Of a stretch of DNA of 64,000 nucleotides, positions 16,062-24,348 are shown piece by piece. Location of the stretch: assembly GCF_012396235.1 (NCBI RefSeq), contig NZ_JAAXPA010000032.1, positions 42,065 to 106,064 of the forward strand, written 5' to 3'. Below the pieces are notes generated by a model. The model ran no database searches and had not been told where the DNA came from. It saw only the letters and a list, made by a program, of their open reading frames with translations. The stretch comes from Rhodococcus opacus. Lineage in GTDB: Bacteria; Actinomycetota; Actinomycetes; Mycobacteriales; Mycobacteriaceae. The position numbers were made by a program, and so were the translations under genes. The stretch's first letter is position 1, and every line of letters begins with the position of its first letter.

Positions 16062-17525
16062 ATGTCAACGAGTAAGGGTGGTCGGCCGCCTCAGAGCTAC
16101 CTAGTCGACACGCACCCAGTCATCGCCGCGGAGTTTCATCCAGACCTGAACACGGTCGATGTCTCCTCGTTGAGCACCGGATCCCCTCGGAAAGTGTGGT
16201 GGTTCCATCATGATGAGGATGGGAAGACGCACGAGTGGCCGGCAACCGTTTCGCATCGAACGGGGGGCCAGGGGTGCGCGGTGTGCGCGGGGAAGCGGGT
16301 TCAACCAGGTGTCAACGATCTTGCTTCGCTGAGACCCGAGATTGCAGCGGACTGGCATCCGGAACGGAATGTGCTTACAGCCGAGGATGTTTCGCCCGGG
16401 TCGGACAAGAAGGTCTGGTGGCGGTGTCCCGCTGGACACGACTACGAAAACACCGTGTCGAAGCGGACGATCAGCGGTCGTGGGTGCGCTGTGTGCAGTG
16501 GCCAGAGTGCATTGGAAGGATTTAACGATCTGTCATCGCGGAATCCGCGACTGGCGGCCGAATGGCACCCCGATCTCAATGCACCACTCACGCCTCGGCA
16601 GGTGACGACGGGCTCTGGCCGAGTAGTTTGGTGGCTTGGAAGCTGCGGCCACTCGTTCAAGGGGCGGGTTGACAGACGAAGTGCGGGCTATGGTTGCCCG
16701 ATCTGTGCTGGGGTTCAAGTCGTTGCAGGAATGAATGACTTGGCAACAACCCATCCCCACATCGCGGCCGAATGGCACCCCCAGCGCAACTTGCCGAGGA
16801 CGCAGTTCGAGGTCACCGCGGGTTCGGAGATGAAGGTCTGGTGGCTCGGCAACGGTTGCAACCACGAATTTCAGTCTATGATCAGCTCTCGTACGCGCGG
16901 CGACGGATGCGGTGTTTGCCATGGCACGCAAGTCGTCCAGGGCGTCAATGACCTCGCAAGCCGCGAACCCGCGATCGCCGACGAGTGGCATCCAACTCGC
17001 AATACCCGGCATCCCCGCGAGGTCAATTTTGCGTCGACTAGCCATGTGTGGTGGAGATGCTCATCTGGTCATGAGTGGCGATCAATCGTCCGCACGCGGA
17101 CGGTGTTCCCCCGCGTCGGTTGCCCAAAATGCAGCGCGTCAGCTCCTGAGAAGGCGCTTTTCGCAGCAATATCCGAAGCCTTCAGCAACGTCGAGCATGA
17201 TGCCCGTATAGCCGTGAGATGGGGAGCGCACAGGACCTCACGCATCGACATCCTGGTTCGGTTAGGGCACGCCGAAGTCGCCGTCGAGTATGACGGTCAG
17301 TTCTGGCATGGCACAAAGCTCGACAAGGACACGGCAAAAACGCTCGCTCTACTCGACGCGGGGTTCTGGGTTGTCCGAGTCCGTGAGGGTAACTTGCCGA
17401 ATCTGGCAATCAGTCACGCGAATCTCCTGCAGGTTCGTCGTCTGATACGCAATCCAGTGGAATCCACACTCCCTGAGATCGTCGACTGGATTGAGCAAGA
17501 GTCAGGACAAATGAGCCTTTGGTAG
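16062..17525 (+). CDS. five zinc-ribbon (DUF4379-type) repeats fused to a PD-(D/E)XK nuclease
   Basis: A 487-residue protein. Residues about 18-360 are five tandem units of about 65 residues with the pattern LAxEWHPxxN, VWWxCxxGHxW, RTxGxGCxxCxG; the paired cysteines at each unit's end are 72/75, 142/145, 212/215, 283/286 and 354/357. Unit 1 lacks the first Cys pair member, having VWWFHHDEDGKTHEW. The C-terminal 125 residues look like a Vsr/DUF559-type nuclease: RIDILV (D396), VAVEYDGQFWH (E409, D411) and DAGFWVVRVRE. ATG 16062 or 16035 are both possible; neither has a clear ribosome site. Codon use is relaxed relative to the chromosome. A DNA-reading nuclease, perhaps in defence, is inference. 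Confidence 0.8.
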   Translation: MSTSKGGRPPQSYLVDTHPVIAAEFHPDLNTVDVSSLSTGSPRKVWWFHHDEDGKTHEWPATVSHRTGGQGCAVCAGKRVQPGVNDLASLRPEIAADWHPERNVLTAEDVSPGSDKKVWWRCPAGHDYENTVSKRTISGRGCAVCSGQSALEGFNDLSSRNPRLAAEWHPDLNAPLTPRQVTTGSGRVVWWLGSCGHSFKGRVDRRSAGYGCPICAGVQVVAGMNDLATTHPHIAAEWHPQRNLPRTQFEVTAGSEMKVWWLGNGCNHEFQSMISSRTRGDGCGVCHGTQVVQGVNDLASREPAIADEWHPTRNTRHPREVNFASTSHVWWRCSSGHEWRSIVRTRTVFPRVGCPKCSASAPEKALFAAISEAFSNVEHDARIAVRWGAHRTSRIDILVRLGHAEVAVEYDGQFWHGTKLDKDTAKTLALLDAGFWVVRVREGNLPNLAISHANLLQVRRLIRNPVESTLPEIVDWIEQESGQMSLW

Positions 17526-17642
17526 GTCGCTCCGCTTCTAGCAACCAACTTGATCGCCGTACATCGTTGATGCTTGCCGACGGGCTGGCCCGCATCAGGA
17601 CCAGCCCCCTCGACTGCGAGCAATGTCAGTTCCGTTGCGGCG

Positions 17643-18047
17643 TCACGTGCGAGTGCTGTTTATCGTCCCGCCCCCGCCGGCTAGTGCCGCGTGGAGGACA
17701 CGAGTGCCGTTGAGCGGCATGGTCGATGAACGCTGCTGGGTAGACCCTGCGAGTGCTGAGCGGATCAAGTCCGGTGTCGATTGCGCTGCATGCTGTTCGG
17801 CCTGATTCTTGGCCTCGCGTTCGGCGAGGAACTCCTCGTGCTGACGGTGGAGCTCGATGGCGATGTCGTACCACTCTGGATCCGGGTGATCGTCGGGGAG
17901 GCCGGGGATCTTCGCGATGTTGCGCTCCTCCAGCCGGCGAGCGACCGCGTGAGCCAGGCCAGCTTCGACGGCATTTGGCTTCTGCTTGGTCGAATGGATC
18001 TGGCGGGTGAGCATTGCTGCTGCGCTGGACTTCTTTCGGGTTGTCAA
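17643..18047 (-). CDS. hypothetical charged protein of the element
   Basis: A 134-residue, helix-prone charged protein (AVEAGLAHAVARRLEERNIA, then PDDHPDPEWYDIAIELHRQHEEFLAEREAKNQAEQHAAQ), with a Ser/Thr-rich C-terminus. I start at TTG 18047 because AGGAG stands seven bases upstream; an ATG at 18068 and one at 18014 are in frame but have weaker sites. It lies 83 bp behind the 258-residue ORF and probably belongs to the same leftward transcript. No family recognised. Confidence 0.6.
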   Translation of the reverse strand: MTTRKKSSAAAMLTRQIHSTKQKPNAVEAGLAHAVARRLEERNIAKIPGLPDDHPDPEWYDIAIELHRQHEEFLAEREAKNQAEQHAAQSTPDLIRSALAGSTQQRSSTMPLNGTRVLHAALAGGGGTINSTRT

Positions 18048-18130
18048 TGGATTCTCCTGGCATTGCAATTCGAGTGTGTGGGGGCACGGCCCCCGGCTGT
18101 CGATCGCCGGGGGCCGTTCGCGGCGGCTGT

Positions 18131-18907
18131 TCAGCGGACCATCGTCACGCGGCTGCTGACATTCTGCGGCGTGATCGCCAACGACCGCCGAATCTCAGCG
18201 CACTCGCGCAGGGTGTTGATCCCGAACTCGATGCCTTCGCGAGCCGCGGTGTATAACACCTTGTCGAGCGCACCCAACGTCTGATTCACGTTCTTGTACT
18301 GGGCGGCGTCGAGCTTGGCAAGCTGCAACGCATCCGCAGGCCGCAGGGTACGAAGCGCAACCTCGACATCGAGACCGGCGAAGCCTGGAAGGTCTCTGGT
18401 CCCAGCGACCCACGACGAGACCTTGTCCAGGTAGGCGGCTTCGGTCTGAGCGGTCATGTACGCCTGCACCGCAAGGGGACCCGCCTGAACTAGCGAGTCA
18501 GAGTCGACGATGTCGGGGAGACTGGCGACGGCGGCGACATACGCCGCTGCATGCTTGTCGAACTCCGGAGTCAGCTGCTCAATCACGACTGGAACGGCGG
18601 CAGTCGCCTTGCCCAACACTTCACGTGCGGCGGCGTCGAGCATTCGACGCTTGGCCTCTTCCAGCGGGGTGCGGCTGAGGTGATCGCCGGTCTTCAACGC
18701 CGGCAACAGCCGGTTGGCGAACTCGACAAGCTTCTCCTCTGCGTTGGCGGCGGTGATGTCGGCCAGGTCGAACGGGACCGTGTGACCGGTCTCGACCCAA
18801 CGGATCGCTTCGAACACCTCGACGGCGGTCGCGAGTTCCTTGGGTAGCTTGACGCCCAAGCTGTTCCAGCGGCTGACGGCGTCGGCGGTGCTGATGTTGT
18901 CGTACAT
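18131..18907 (-). CDS. hypothetical helical protein of the element
   Basis: A 258-residue, mostly alpha-helical Ala-rich protein (MYDNISTADAVSRWNSLGVK, IRWVETGHTVPFDLADITAAN, LLPALKTGDHLSRTPLEEAKRRMLDAA). The ATG follows an AGGAAACT ribosome site. It has no cysteine and no membrane segment, and I do not recognise a domain; a structural or DNA-maintenance role is conceivable from its place downstream of the ATPase gene. The 390-bp gap before it holds the hairpin array, which would form its leader if it is cotranscribed with the ATPase. Confidence 0.68.
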   Translation of the reverse strand: MYDNISTADAVSRWNSLGVKLPKELATAVEVFEAIRWVETGHTVPFDLADITAANAEEKLVEFANRLLPALKTGDHLSRTPLEEAKRRMLDAAAREVLGKATAAVPVVIEQLTPEFDKHAAAYVAAVASLPDIVDSDSLVQAGPLAVQAYMTAQTEAAYLDKVSSWVAGTRDLPGFAGLDVEVALRTLRPADALQLAKLDAAQYKNVNQTLGALDKVLYTAAREGIEFGINTLRECAEIRRSLAITPQNVSSRVTMVR

Positions 18908-18925
18908 AGTTTCCTAACTGTTGTG

Positions 18926-19193
18926 GGGTGTGCTGTCGCACACCCTGATGGGAGCTGCCTGTTGGCAGCTTGGGTTGCCACCCGTTTCGGGGTGGCCAGT
19001 GTGGGGTTCGGTTGTCCGACAGGACAACCGGACAAAAGATCACCGGATGGCCGGTGATCCACCGGATTGTTCAGAGTGGCAGCCGCATTCAGACGGCTGC
19101 CAGTGATCGACGTGATCGAGGTCGATCACCTGATGAGGCCGGCCCTCGCCGGCCTAGTCATCTGATCTCTCCCCAACCGCTACGAGGCGGTTG
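18926..19193. repeat. array of nine consecutive perfect hairpins
   Basis: Between the ATPase gene and the 258-residue ORF lie nine different inverted repeats one after another. Stems: GGGTGTGC (18926), AGCTGCC (18953), GCCACCC (18977), CGGTTGTCC (19009), GATCACCGG (19038), TGGCAGCCG (19077), GTGATCGAC (19103), AGGCCGGC (19136) and CAACCGC (19174). Each is followed after 4-9 bases by its exact complement. A tenth, GGTGGTGG ACGA CCACCACC (19283-19302), sits at the 3' edge of the ATPase gene. Stems are unrelated in sequence, so this is not a repeat of one unit. Several loops are 4 bases. Possible roles are a replication or transfer origin, or a structured RNA; none is proven. Confidence 0.75.
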
Positions 19194-19301
19194 AGGAGTG
19201 GGGGGTGGTGGGAACTTGTTCACACCTATAGGGGGGGCCACCACCACCACCAGCCCGCCACCTGCGGAAACGTCCTGCGACTGGTGGTGGACGACCACCA
19301 C

Positions 19302-20318
19302 CTACGCGACGTATTCCCACGTGGTCGACTCGCCTTCCCCGGTGCGGTGCAGCAACGCCGCTACGGCACCTCGAGTGAGCTTGTCCTTACAGGTTGCCCG
19401 CGACTTGTTGAACTCGTCCGCGACCCGAACCGCGGCCTGGTTGACTCCGACACCCTGGAGGTTCTCGACCACCCAGTGGGCCATGCGGGCGTTCTCGTCC
19501 AGGGTCTCCTGCGACCGGTTCTGCTTCGGCCTGTCGTCGATGTCGTTTCGTGAGACCCACGGTCCACGCTTCAGAACCTTGTAGTCGGGGCCGGTCATCG
19601 GCTCGGCAACGATCTCCTGCGGTTGGTCGAGCAGGTTGGACTGGACCACCAGCGCAGTGTTGCCGCCGCGAAGTCTGCGCTTGTTGGTCTGGCGTACCTG
19701 GATCCAAACACGAGACTTCTGGACGGCTGCGGACGCTCCCATCGGAGGAGCACCGGCGACAGTCATGCCCTTCTCCGACTCGTGGTGGAGGACCACCACG
19801 GGAACCCCTCGGTTCGTGAGACGGGTCAACCCGTCGAACACCGTCGTCATCACGGCGGCGTCGTTGGTATCCCCGGTGGCACCCATCAGGTTGTCGAGCA
19901 CCACGAAGTTGTTGCCCTCGGCCAGGAGATGATCTGCCAGCGCTTCCCACTCGTCAGCCCGTGCAGTGCGCCCGATGTGGTACGCGGGAACGTCGACATC
20001 GACATCGGCCAGCGCCGTATGGATACGGTCGCCGTACTCTTCATCCGAGCCGGGATCGGTCCACAAGATCGCCGGCCTCCACAGCTTGGTCTTGTCGGTC
20101 GGCTGGATGCCGAGGAAGTCGCGGTCCTCGACCAGCAACGACAACAGCAGTGAGCTGACCAGGTACGACTTCCCGACGTTCGACCTGCCGTAGATCATCG
20201 TCACCGACGAGCAGATCACATCAGGGAACACCCAACGCTCATTTCGCTTGGAGCGTTCGTACGCTTCCTTGGTCGTGGAGCGCGGGAACCGCCTCGCGAT
20301 GTCGATGGTGTGGCTCAA
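19302..20318 (-). CDS. RecA/RepA-like AAA ATPase (hexameric helicase type)
   Basis: A 338-residue ATPase. Walker A is GRSNVGKS in VTMIYGRSNVGKSYLVSSLLL (about residues 40-47), and Walker B is NFVVLDNL. A later segment, VPVVVLHHESEKGM, with GASAAVQKSRVWIQVRQ matches RepA-type replicative helicases of plasmids and integrative elements. The C-terminal 70 residues look like a winged-helix (VNQAAVRVADEFNKSRATCKDKLTRGAVAALL). I start at TTG 20318, which has GAGGAGG eight bases upstream; the longer open frame (to 20645) reads through another small ORF and a terminator. It may drive replication of the excised element from nearby structured DNA. Confidence 0.8.
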   Translation of the reverse strand: MSHTIDIARRFPRSTTKEAYERSKRNERWVFPDVICSSVTMIYGRSNVGKSYLVSSLLLSLLVEDRDFLGIQPTDKTKLWRPAILWTDPGSDEEYGDRIHTALADVDVDVPAYHIGRTARADEWEALADHLLAEGNNFVVLDNLMGATGDTNDAAVMTTVFDGLTRLTNRGVPVVVLHHESEKGMTVAGAPPMGASAAVQKSRVWIQVRQTNKRRLRGGNTALVVQSNLLDQPQEIVAEPMTGPDYKVLKRGPWVSRNDIDDRPKQNRSQETLDENARMAHWVVENLQGVGVNQAAVRVADEFNKSRATCKDKLTRGAVAALLHRTGEGESTTWEYVA

Positions 20319-20401
20319 ACGGTTGACCTCCTCGGGTCGGTTATGCGCCGAACGTCGGCGCGGTTGTGAGTCCTGGACCACGTGGTCCGGGTTATGTGCG
20401 G

Positions 20402-20551
20402 TTAGGCCTTCTGATCGGCCTTCGTCGCTCGGCGGGCCTCGCGACATCGGGCCGCGTACCGCTTGCGGGCCGCCTTCTGGCAAAGCTGGCATCGTCCGTT
20501 CCGACGGTGGGGGCCGTCGTGCGGGTGGTCTGTGCATCTGCGGGCGGGCGT
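20402..20551 (-). CDS. small Cys-rich protein, possible ACG start
   Basis: The frame encodes a 49-residue basic protein with the pattern CTDHPHDGPHRRNGRCQLCQKAARKRYAARC. That is a C-n-CxxC-n-C zinc-ribbon-like pattern very different from the alternative frames. A near-perfect ribosome site (AAAGGAGGTG) ends seven bases before an ACG at 20551. No ATG, GTG or TTG exists in this frame between the upstream TGA and the ribosome site; only a CTG lies further back. Either ACG is used as the start, or the start codon carries a mutation or sequencing error. It precedes the ATPase gene in the same direction. Confidence 0.42.
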   Translation of the reverse strand, partial: TPARRCTDHPHDGPHRRNGRCQLCQKAARKRYAARCREARRATKADQKA

Positions 20552-20601
20552 GTCGCCACCTCCTTTGGGATCGGATACGGGTAGTCGTTGGTGGCCGAAG
20601 A

Positions 20602-20635
20602 AGACCCGGTCTGCCGACGAGGGCAGACCGGGTCT
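20602..20635. terminator. strong hairpin between the Cys-rich gene and the ATPase unit
   Basis: AGACCCGGTCTGCC (20602-20615) is perfectly complementary to GGCAGACCGGGTCT (20622-20635), a 14-bp stem with a six-base loop. It follows the stop of the leftward Cys-rich gene by about 75 bp, so the ATPase unit probably has its own promoter between it and 20551, or depends on read-through. Confidence 0.72.
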
Positions 20636-20709
20636 CTTGAGTCACTCCCCAACAAGAGAGCGGGATGGTAACCAGCCATCCCGCTACCTGTTACGGAATA
20701 CTTCGGCGG

Positions 20710-21573
20710 CTACGCCCGGCGGCATGCACCTTCGGCGCAGGATCTAGGGCCTCGACGAAGTACGAACTTCAGGCCCCGATCTTCGGGCTCCTGCGGCGGC
20801 GCTAAGCCTCGCTTCTCAGCAGTGGCCACGGCCCGTTTCCAGGCGTTGCGTTCGTTGCCAGCACGCCGCGTGCAATCTTTGGAGCAGTACTTTTTCGGCT
20901 GGCCCCGGTTGCGTTCCGCCCCGTTGGCTACCTGCCAGCGCAGGTTGCATCCGGAGCACTGGCACCCCTGGTGCAGTCGTTCTTGGCGCTGCTGTCCGGG
21001 CCAAAAGTCCCAAAGAGGGCCAGGGTGATCGTCTCGACCTTGGTCGGAGCCAATCAGCGCCAACTCGGCGTCGCTGGCATCTGGGTCGAACTCGCAGCGG
21101 TACCGGCTGACAGCCGGGGCAGGCATCGGCCCGCCGCAGAAGGCGCAGTTGGTGCGCTTGGTGGTCTTCCACGGTCGGCTACGGCGATCATCGACCGTGA
21201 AACCGTGTCCCGCCTCGATCATCTGCCCAGCCGGGTTGTCGAGCGTGTCAGGCTTCGACTGCACTGGCTCGCTGATGTCGCCGCTCTCGAGCTTTTCGTT
21301 GTCGGCCTTCGGACGTACGTGTGCAATCTCCGGGCTGTCGTCGCCGTCGTCGCCCATCACGACCGGGGCTTGCTCGACGAGGCACTTCTTGCCCTGGTCG
21401 TCGACATCGACAACGTCGTCCAAGCCGCCGTGAAGTGGGGTCGCCACCTCCGGGAGATCGGTCGGATCGACCGCGTTGTCCGTCGCGCCAATGGTCGATC
21501 CGGGGTCGTCGATGTCCTCGTCCAGGACTCTTTGCCACGGCTTCTGCTGACGCGACTTCTGTTGACGACTCAC
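20710..21573 (-). CDS. Cys-cluster protein of the element (zinc-finger-like)
   Basis: A 287-residue protein with a long acidic, disordered N-terminal half (residues 15-110, Asp/Glu/Pro-rich) and a Cys-rich second half: C143/C146 in NCAFCGGPMP, C160, C204/C206/C209 in GCQCSGCNLRW and C230/C234 in KKYCSKDCTRRAGN. The last block is followed by a basic helix. The arrangement suggests one or two zinc sites of the kind seen in phage or element DNA-binding proteins. It starts at GTG 21573 and shares a divergent promoter region with the wHTH gene. Function unknown. Confidence 0.68.
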   Translation of the reverse strand: MSRQQKSRQQKPWQRVLDEDIDDPGSTIGATDNAVDPTDLPEVATPLHGGLDDVVDVDDQGKKCLVEQAPVVMGDDGDDSPEIAHVRPKADNEKLESGDISEPVQSKPDTLDNPAGQMIEAGHGFTVDDRRSRPWKTTKRTNCAFCGGPMPAPAVSRYRCEFDPDASDAELALIGSDQGRDDHPGPLWDFWPGQQRQERLHQGCQCSGCNLRWQVANGAERNRGQPKKYCSKDCTRRAGNERNAWKRAVATAEKRGLAPPQEPEDRGLKFVLRRGPRSCAEGACRRA

Positions 21574-21683
21574 GTGAGCACCACCGTGTAGTTGGTCAAT
21601 TCGTATTCCTTGGGTGTTGGTGGCAGTTCGTCCCGCTGCCGTGGGTTTGCTCGATCTGAGCCGTCGTCATCGCCGACAACCGA

Positions 21684-21740
21684 AATATACGGTGTGTCTA
21701 ACTTGTCAGTCAAGCTAGTTAACCGTGCTAGTGTGGCGAA
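21684..21740. promoter_or_regulatory. overlapping divergent promoters of the element
   Basis: On the minus strand TTGACT (21713-21708), 18 bases, then TATATT (21689-21684) form a near-consensus sigma-70 promoter for the Cys-cluster gene. On the plus strand TTGTCA (21703-21708) and TAGTGT (21729-21734) sit just before ATG 21741, which would place the transcript start at or next to the ATG (leaderless mRNA). The -35 boxes overlap within an imperfect dyad around TAACTTG and CAAGCTAGTTA, a plausible operator. Confidence 0.5.
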
Positions 21741-22304
21741 ATGACGAACTGGCAGGTGGACCGCGACAGCAAGTACTCCGTGACGACGGACTTCGGCCCG
21801 AACTACGAATGGGTCGCGGAGATGCAGTGGCCCGAGGGAGAGACGCAGGGCGGGCCGGCTGTGCTGGTGATCTACCCATCCGACCCCGACACCTGCCCGC
21901 CGGGTGGACTGTCGCAGACGGTGCTGAGGGACGTGGACTTCAAGGACGCACTTGACCGACTGCGGGGGAAGTTGGCCGCCTCGAAACGATGGCAACGAGT
22001 CCGACAGGACACCGAGGACAAGCTGACCGGGCTGCTGGCCAGTCATGCGGCGAGTGGTGCGATCACGCCCGAGTATCTAGCGCTGCTGTCGCGGATCTAC
22101 ATCGGCGCTGTGAACAACGGACAGGAGAAGCCGCTGGAGCACCTTGCCGCGCTCACGGGGAAGTCAGCGGCGGCAATCAAGAATCACCTGTGGCACGCCA
22201 CCCGGAAGGGGTTGCTGGAGCGATCGCCAGGCCGTGCGGGCGGTCATCTGACCGAGAAGGGCAGGGCCGTTCTTGAGCCGGTGCTCTCGGACGAGAACGA
22301 CTGA
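21741..22304 (+). CDS. wHTH-containing protein of the element
   Basis: A 187-residue protein. The N-terminal 75 residues form a beta-rich region (VTTDFGPNYEWVAEMQWPEG, VLVIYPSDPDTCPPGGLS). The C-terminal part (ITPEYLALLSRIYIGAVNNGQEKPLEHLAALTGKSAAAIKNHLWHATRKGLLERSPGRAGGHLTEKGRAVL) reads as a winged helix-turn-helix with a basic wing. It could control the divergent promoter pair it sits on or act in excision; I cannot say which. It runs rightward, convergent with the integrase, separated by about 200 bp in which I see no gene. Confidence 0.68.
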   Translation: MTNWQVDRDSKYSVTTDFGPNYEWVAEMQWPEGETQGGPAVLVIYPSDPDTCPPGGLSQTVLRDVDFKDALDRLRGKLAASKRWQRVRQDTEDKLTGLLASHAASGAITPEYLALLSRIYIGAVNNGQEKPLEHLAALTGKSAAAIKNHLWHATRKGLLERSPGRAGGHLTEKGRAVLEPVLSDEND

Positions 22305-22510
22305 GTCGAGGCACCCAAACATCAAAACACCCGGCTCAAAATCGATCTGAGGGCTTGCCGGGATCCTCCTGGACTTCCAACGGCGTCGGAGGATCTCCAG
22401 CTCCCACAGCGAGGAATGCTCCCGTTCGTCATCCATGCCTACTCAGACGCGGCGTGATGCTCCCAGGTTCCGAGGGGCCTGCCTGCTTTTGGCCGACCCC
22501 GGTGCCCGAA

Positions 22511-24346
22511 CTACTCGGCGTCGCCCAACGGGACTTCGATCCACTCACCGGCCGGCTGGTGGTAGAAGCCCCTGCCGTCTGTGGTCCAGGCGATCCTCAC
22601 ATCGTCGTCGTTCGTGATCTCGGATATCCCAATCTCGTCCAGCCAACGCGGGATCTCGACCCGCTCGCCGGACTTCATGACAACGACCGTCTTGTCCTGG
22701 TGGGTCTCGATTCCCTCGATGCCGGCCTCTCGCATTGTCGCCCAATGCTCCGGCAGCCACGTGGTGTGGTCTGCCGGGTTCACGTCACGATTCGGGTCAG
22801 CGTCAGCCAACGTACGACGCTGTTTCACCCCTGAAACCAGTGTGTGCTTCAGCGGCTCAGGGGTGTAGACGCTGCTGACCCATACGGAGTTCGGTCCTCG
22901 CCCTCGGTCTGTGAGGCCGAATGCGAAAGTCATTCCTGACTTCAGGATGAGTTGCCAACGGTCACTCTCCCCCAGTGCCTCCCATGCTTCCCGGTACGTG
23001 CCTCCGAGCTGCTTGTACTCCCACCGAGCTTCCTGTTTCGGCTTCGCCTCCAGGATGCTGATCCGCTCATCCAGAGCCGCGATCCGCTTCCGGGCGCGTT
23101 CCCGGGTGATCTCCGACTTGGCAGTCTCCAGCTCCGCGAACACGTCATCCAGCGCAGTAGTCGCCTCCTTCAGCTCTTGCTCAGCCGAATCCCCTGGCAC
23201 CCAGACCCGTTCCATCACCGGCAGGTCGCCAGCCTCATCCAGGAACGACTCCGCTACGGCCTTCTCGGCCTGGTCGGCAGGGATCATCGATGCCCGCTCG
23301 TGCTGCTGGATGTTTGGACAGCGGTAATAGAAGTACTCGTGGCCCCTCGATACGTTGCGGTTGTGCCACAGCGGCGAGTGGCACCAGTAGCAGAAGACAA
23401 GCCCGACGAGCGGGCTGGCGTCCGGTCGCCGGTAGTGACTCCGGCGCTCGCGGTGACCGTCAAATATCGACTGGAGTGCCTCCCACTCGTCCGCGTCCAC
23501 CAGCGGAACATCCGCAAGCTGTAGCGGCATACCGTCATCACCACGGGCAACCTGACCCTGGTGATGGACGTATCCACGCAGCGCCGGGTTCGTAAGTAGG
23601 TTGCGGAGCGCAGTAGACCGCCAGTGCAAAGTCCGCTTCTCCCCCTCGGCCAAGATCAGCGACGGCTTCCCTACCTTCACCGTCTCGTAGTAGTCCCGTG
23701 GCGTCCTATAACCGTCATCGTTCAACTTCGACACCACCCGCGATACAGGCTTGCCGTCCAGCACGGCGGCTACGATCTCTCCGACCAGGCCGGCGGCCAG
23801 CTCGTCAATCTCGAGCATCCAGCCGCCACCAGGACGCTGCTTCTTGCGGTACCCGAACGGGGGTTTGCCACCTGCGAACCGAGCGGACTCCCTCAGCTTC
23901 ACACGGGAGCCCCTTGCCCTCTCGCGGATGGCCTCCAGTTCCCCCTCTGCCAGGCCGGCGATGACGCTGGCCAGCATCCGACCAGCCCACGAGCTGAGGT
24001 CGATAGACTCAGAACAGGAAACCAGCGTCTTGTTGTGGTCCAAACACCAGCCGAACAGCTTGTTGAGTTGGATGGCGTTACGACCGAGTCGGTCGAGCTT
24101 CCAGGCGGCGATCACGTCGTATTCCTCGACACGGTGCTTCAGCCACTGCCCGAGCTGCGGAGTATCGAACGGGTCGACTGCACCGGATACGTCCGCATCC
24201 TCGGCCCAACCGACTACGGTATGGCCGTTGACATCGGCCCAGTGCTGGATCGTCTCGCGCTGGCGTTCGATGGAGGTCGACTCGTCTGTGAGCCTGGACA
24301 GTCGGAGCCTGCCGAGGACACGCAGACCTGGAGAAGACGGCTTCAT
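22511..24346 (-). CDS. int: large serine recombinase / integrase
   Basis: A 611-residue integrase of the phiC31/actinophage type. The catalytic serine is S17 in LGRLRLSRLTDESTSIERQRE. The resolvase domain covers about 1-150 with WKLDRLGRNA, then a recombinase domain (PFGYRKK onward, to about 290), a zinc ribbon (FCYWCHSPL and YRCPN, about 340-370) and a coiled coil (about 415-480). I start at ATG 24346, since the open frame further back crosses the att site. The gene begins 30 bp from the attR core, as expected for an integrase next to its attachment site. It looks complete and probably functional. Confidence 0.93.
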   Translation of the reverse strand: MKPSSPGLRVLGRLRLSRLTDESTSIERQRETIQHWADVNGHTVVGWAEDADVSGAVDPFDTPQLGQWLKHRVEEYDVIAAWKLDRLGRNAIQLNKLFGWCLDHNKTLVSCSESIDLSSWAGRMLASVIAGLAEGELEAIRERARGSRVKLRESARFAGGKPPFGYRKKQRPGGGWMLEIDELAAGLVGEIVAAVLDGKPVSRVVSKLNDDGYRTPRDYYETVKVGKPSLILAEGEKRTLHWRSTALRNLLTNPALRGYVHHQGQVARGDDGMPLQLADVPLVDADEWEALQSIFDGHRERRSHYRRPDASPLVGLVFCYWCHSPLWHNRNVSRGHEYFYYRCPNIQQHERASMIPADQAEKAVAESFLDEAGDLPVMERVWVPGDSAEQELKEATTALDDVFAELETAKSEITRERARKRIAALDERISILEAKPKQEARWEYKQLGGTYREAWEALGESDRWQLILKSGMTFAFGLTDRGRGPNSVWVSSVYTPEPLKHTLVSGVKQRRTLADADPNRDVNPADHTTWLPEHWATMREAGIEGIETHQDKTVVVMKSGERVEIPRWLDEIGISEITNDDDVRIAWTTDGRGFYHQPAGEWIEVPLGDAE

Positions 24347-24348
24347 GT

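Noticed and set aside
18926..19193. Hairpin array considered as a CRISPR or REP array
   Set aside because: Stems and loops all differ, so there is no repeated unit and no spacer pattern.
20319..20645. N-terminal extension of the RepA-like ATPase
   Set aside because: It crosses a strong terminator and another small frame, has low-complexity Arg/Pro content and no ribosome site, whereas TTG 20318 has GAGGAGG.
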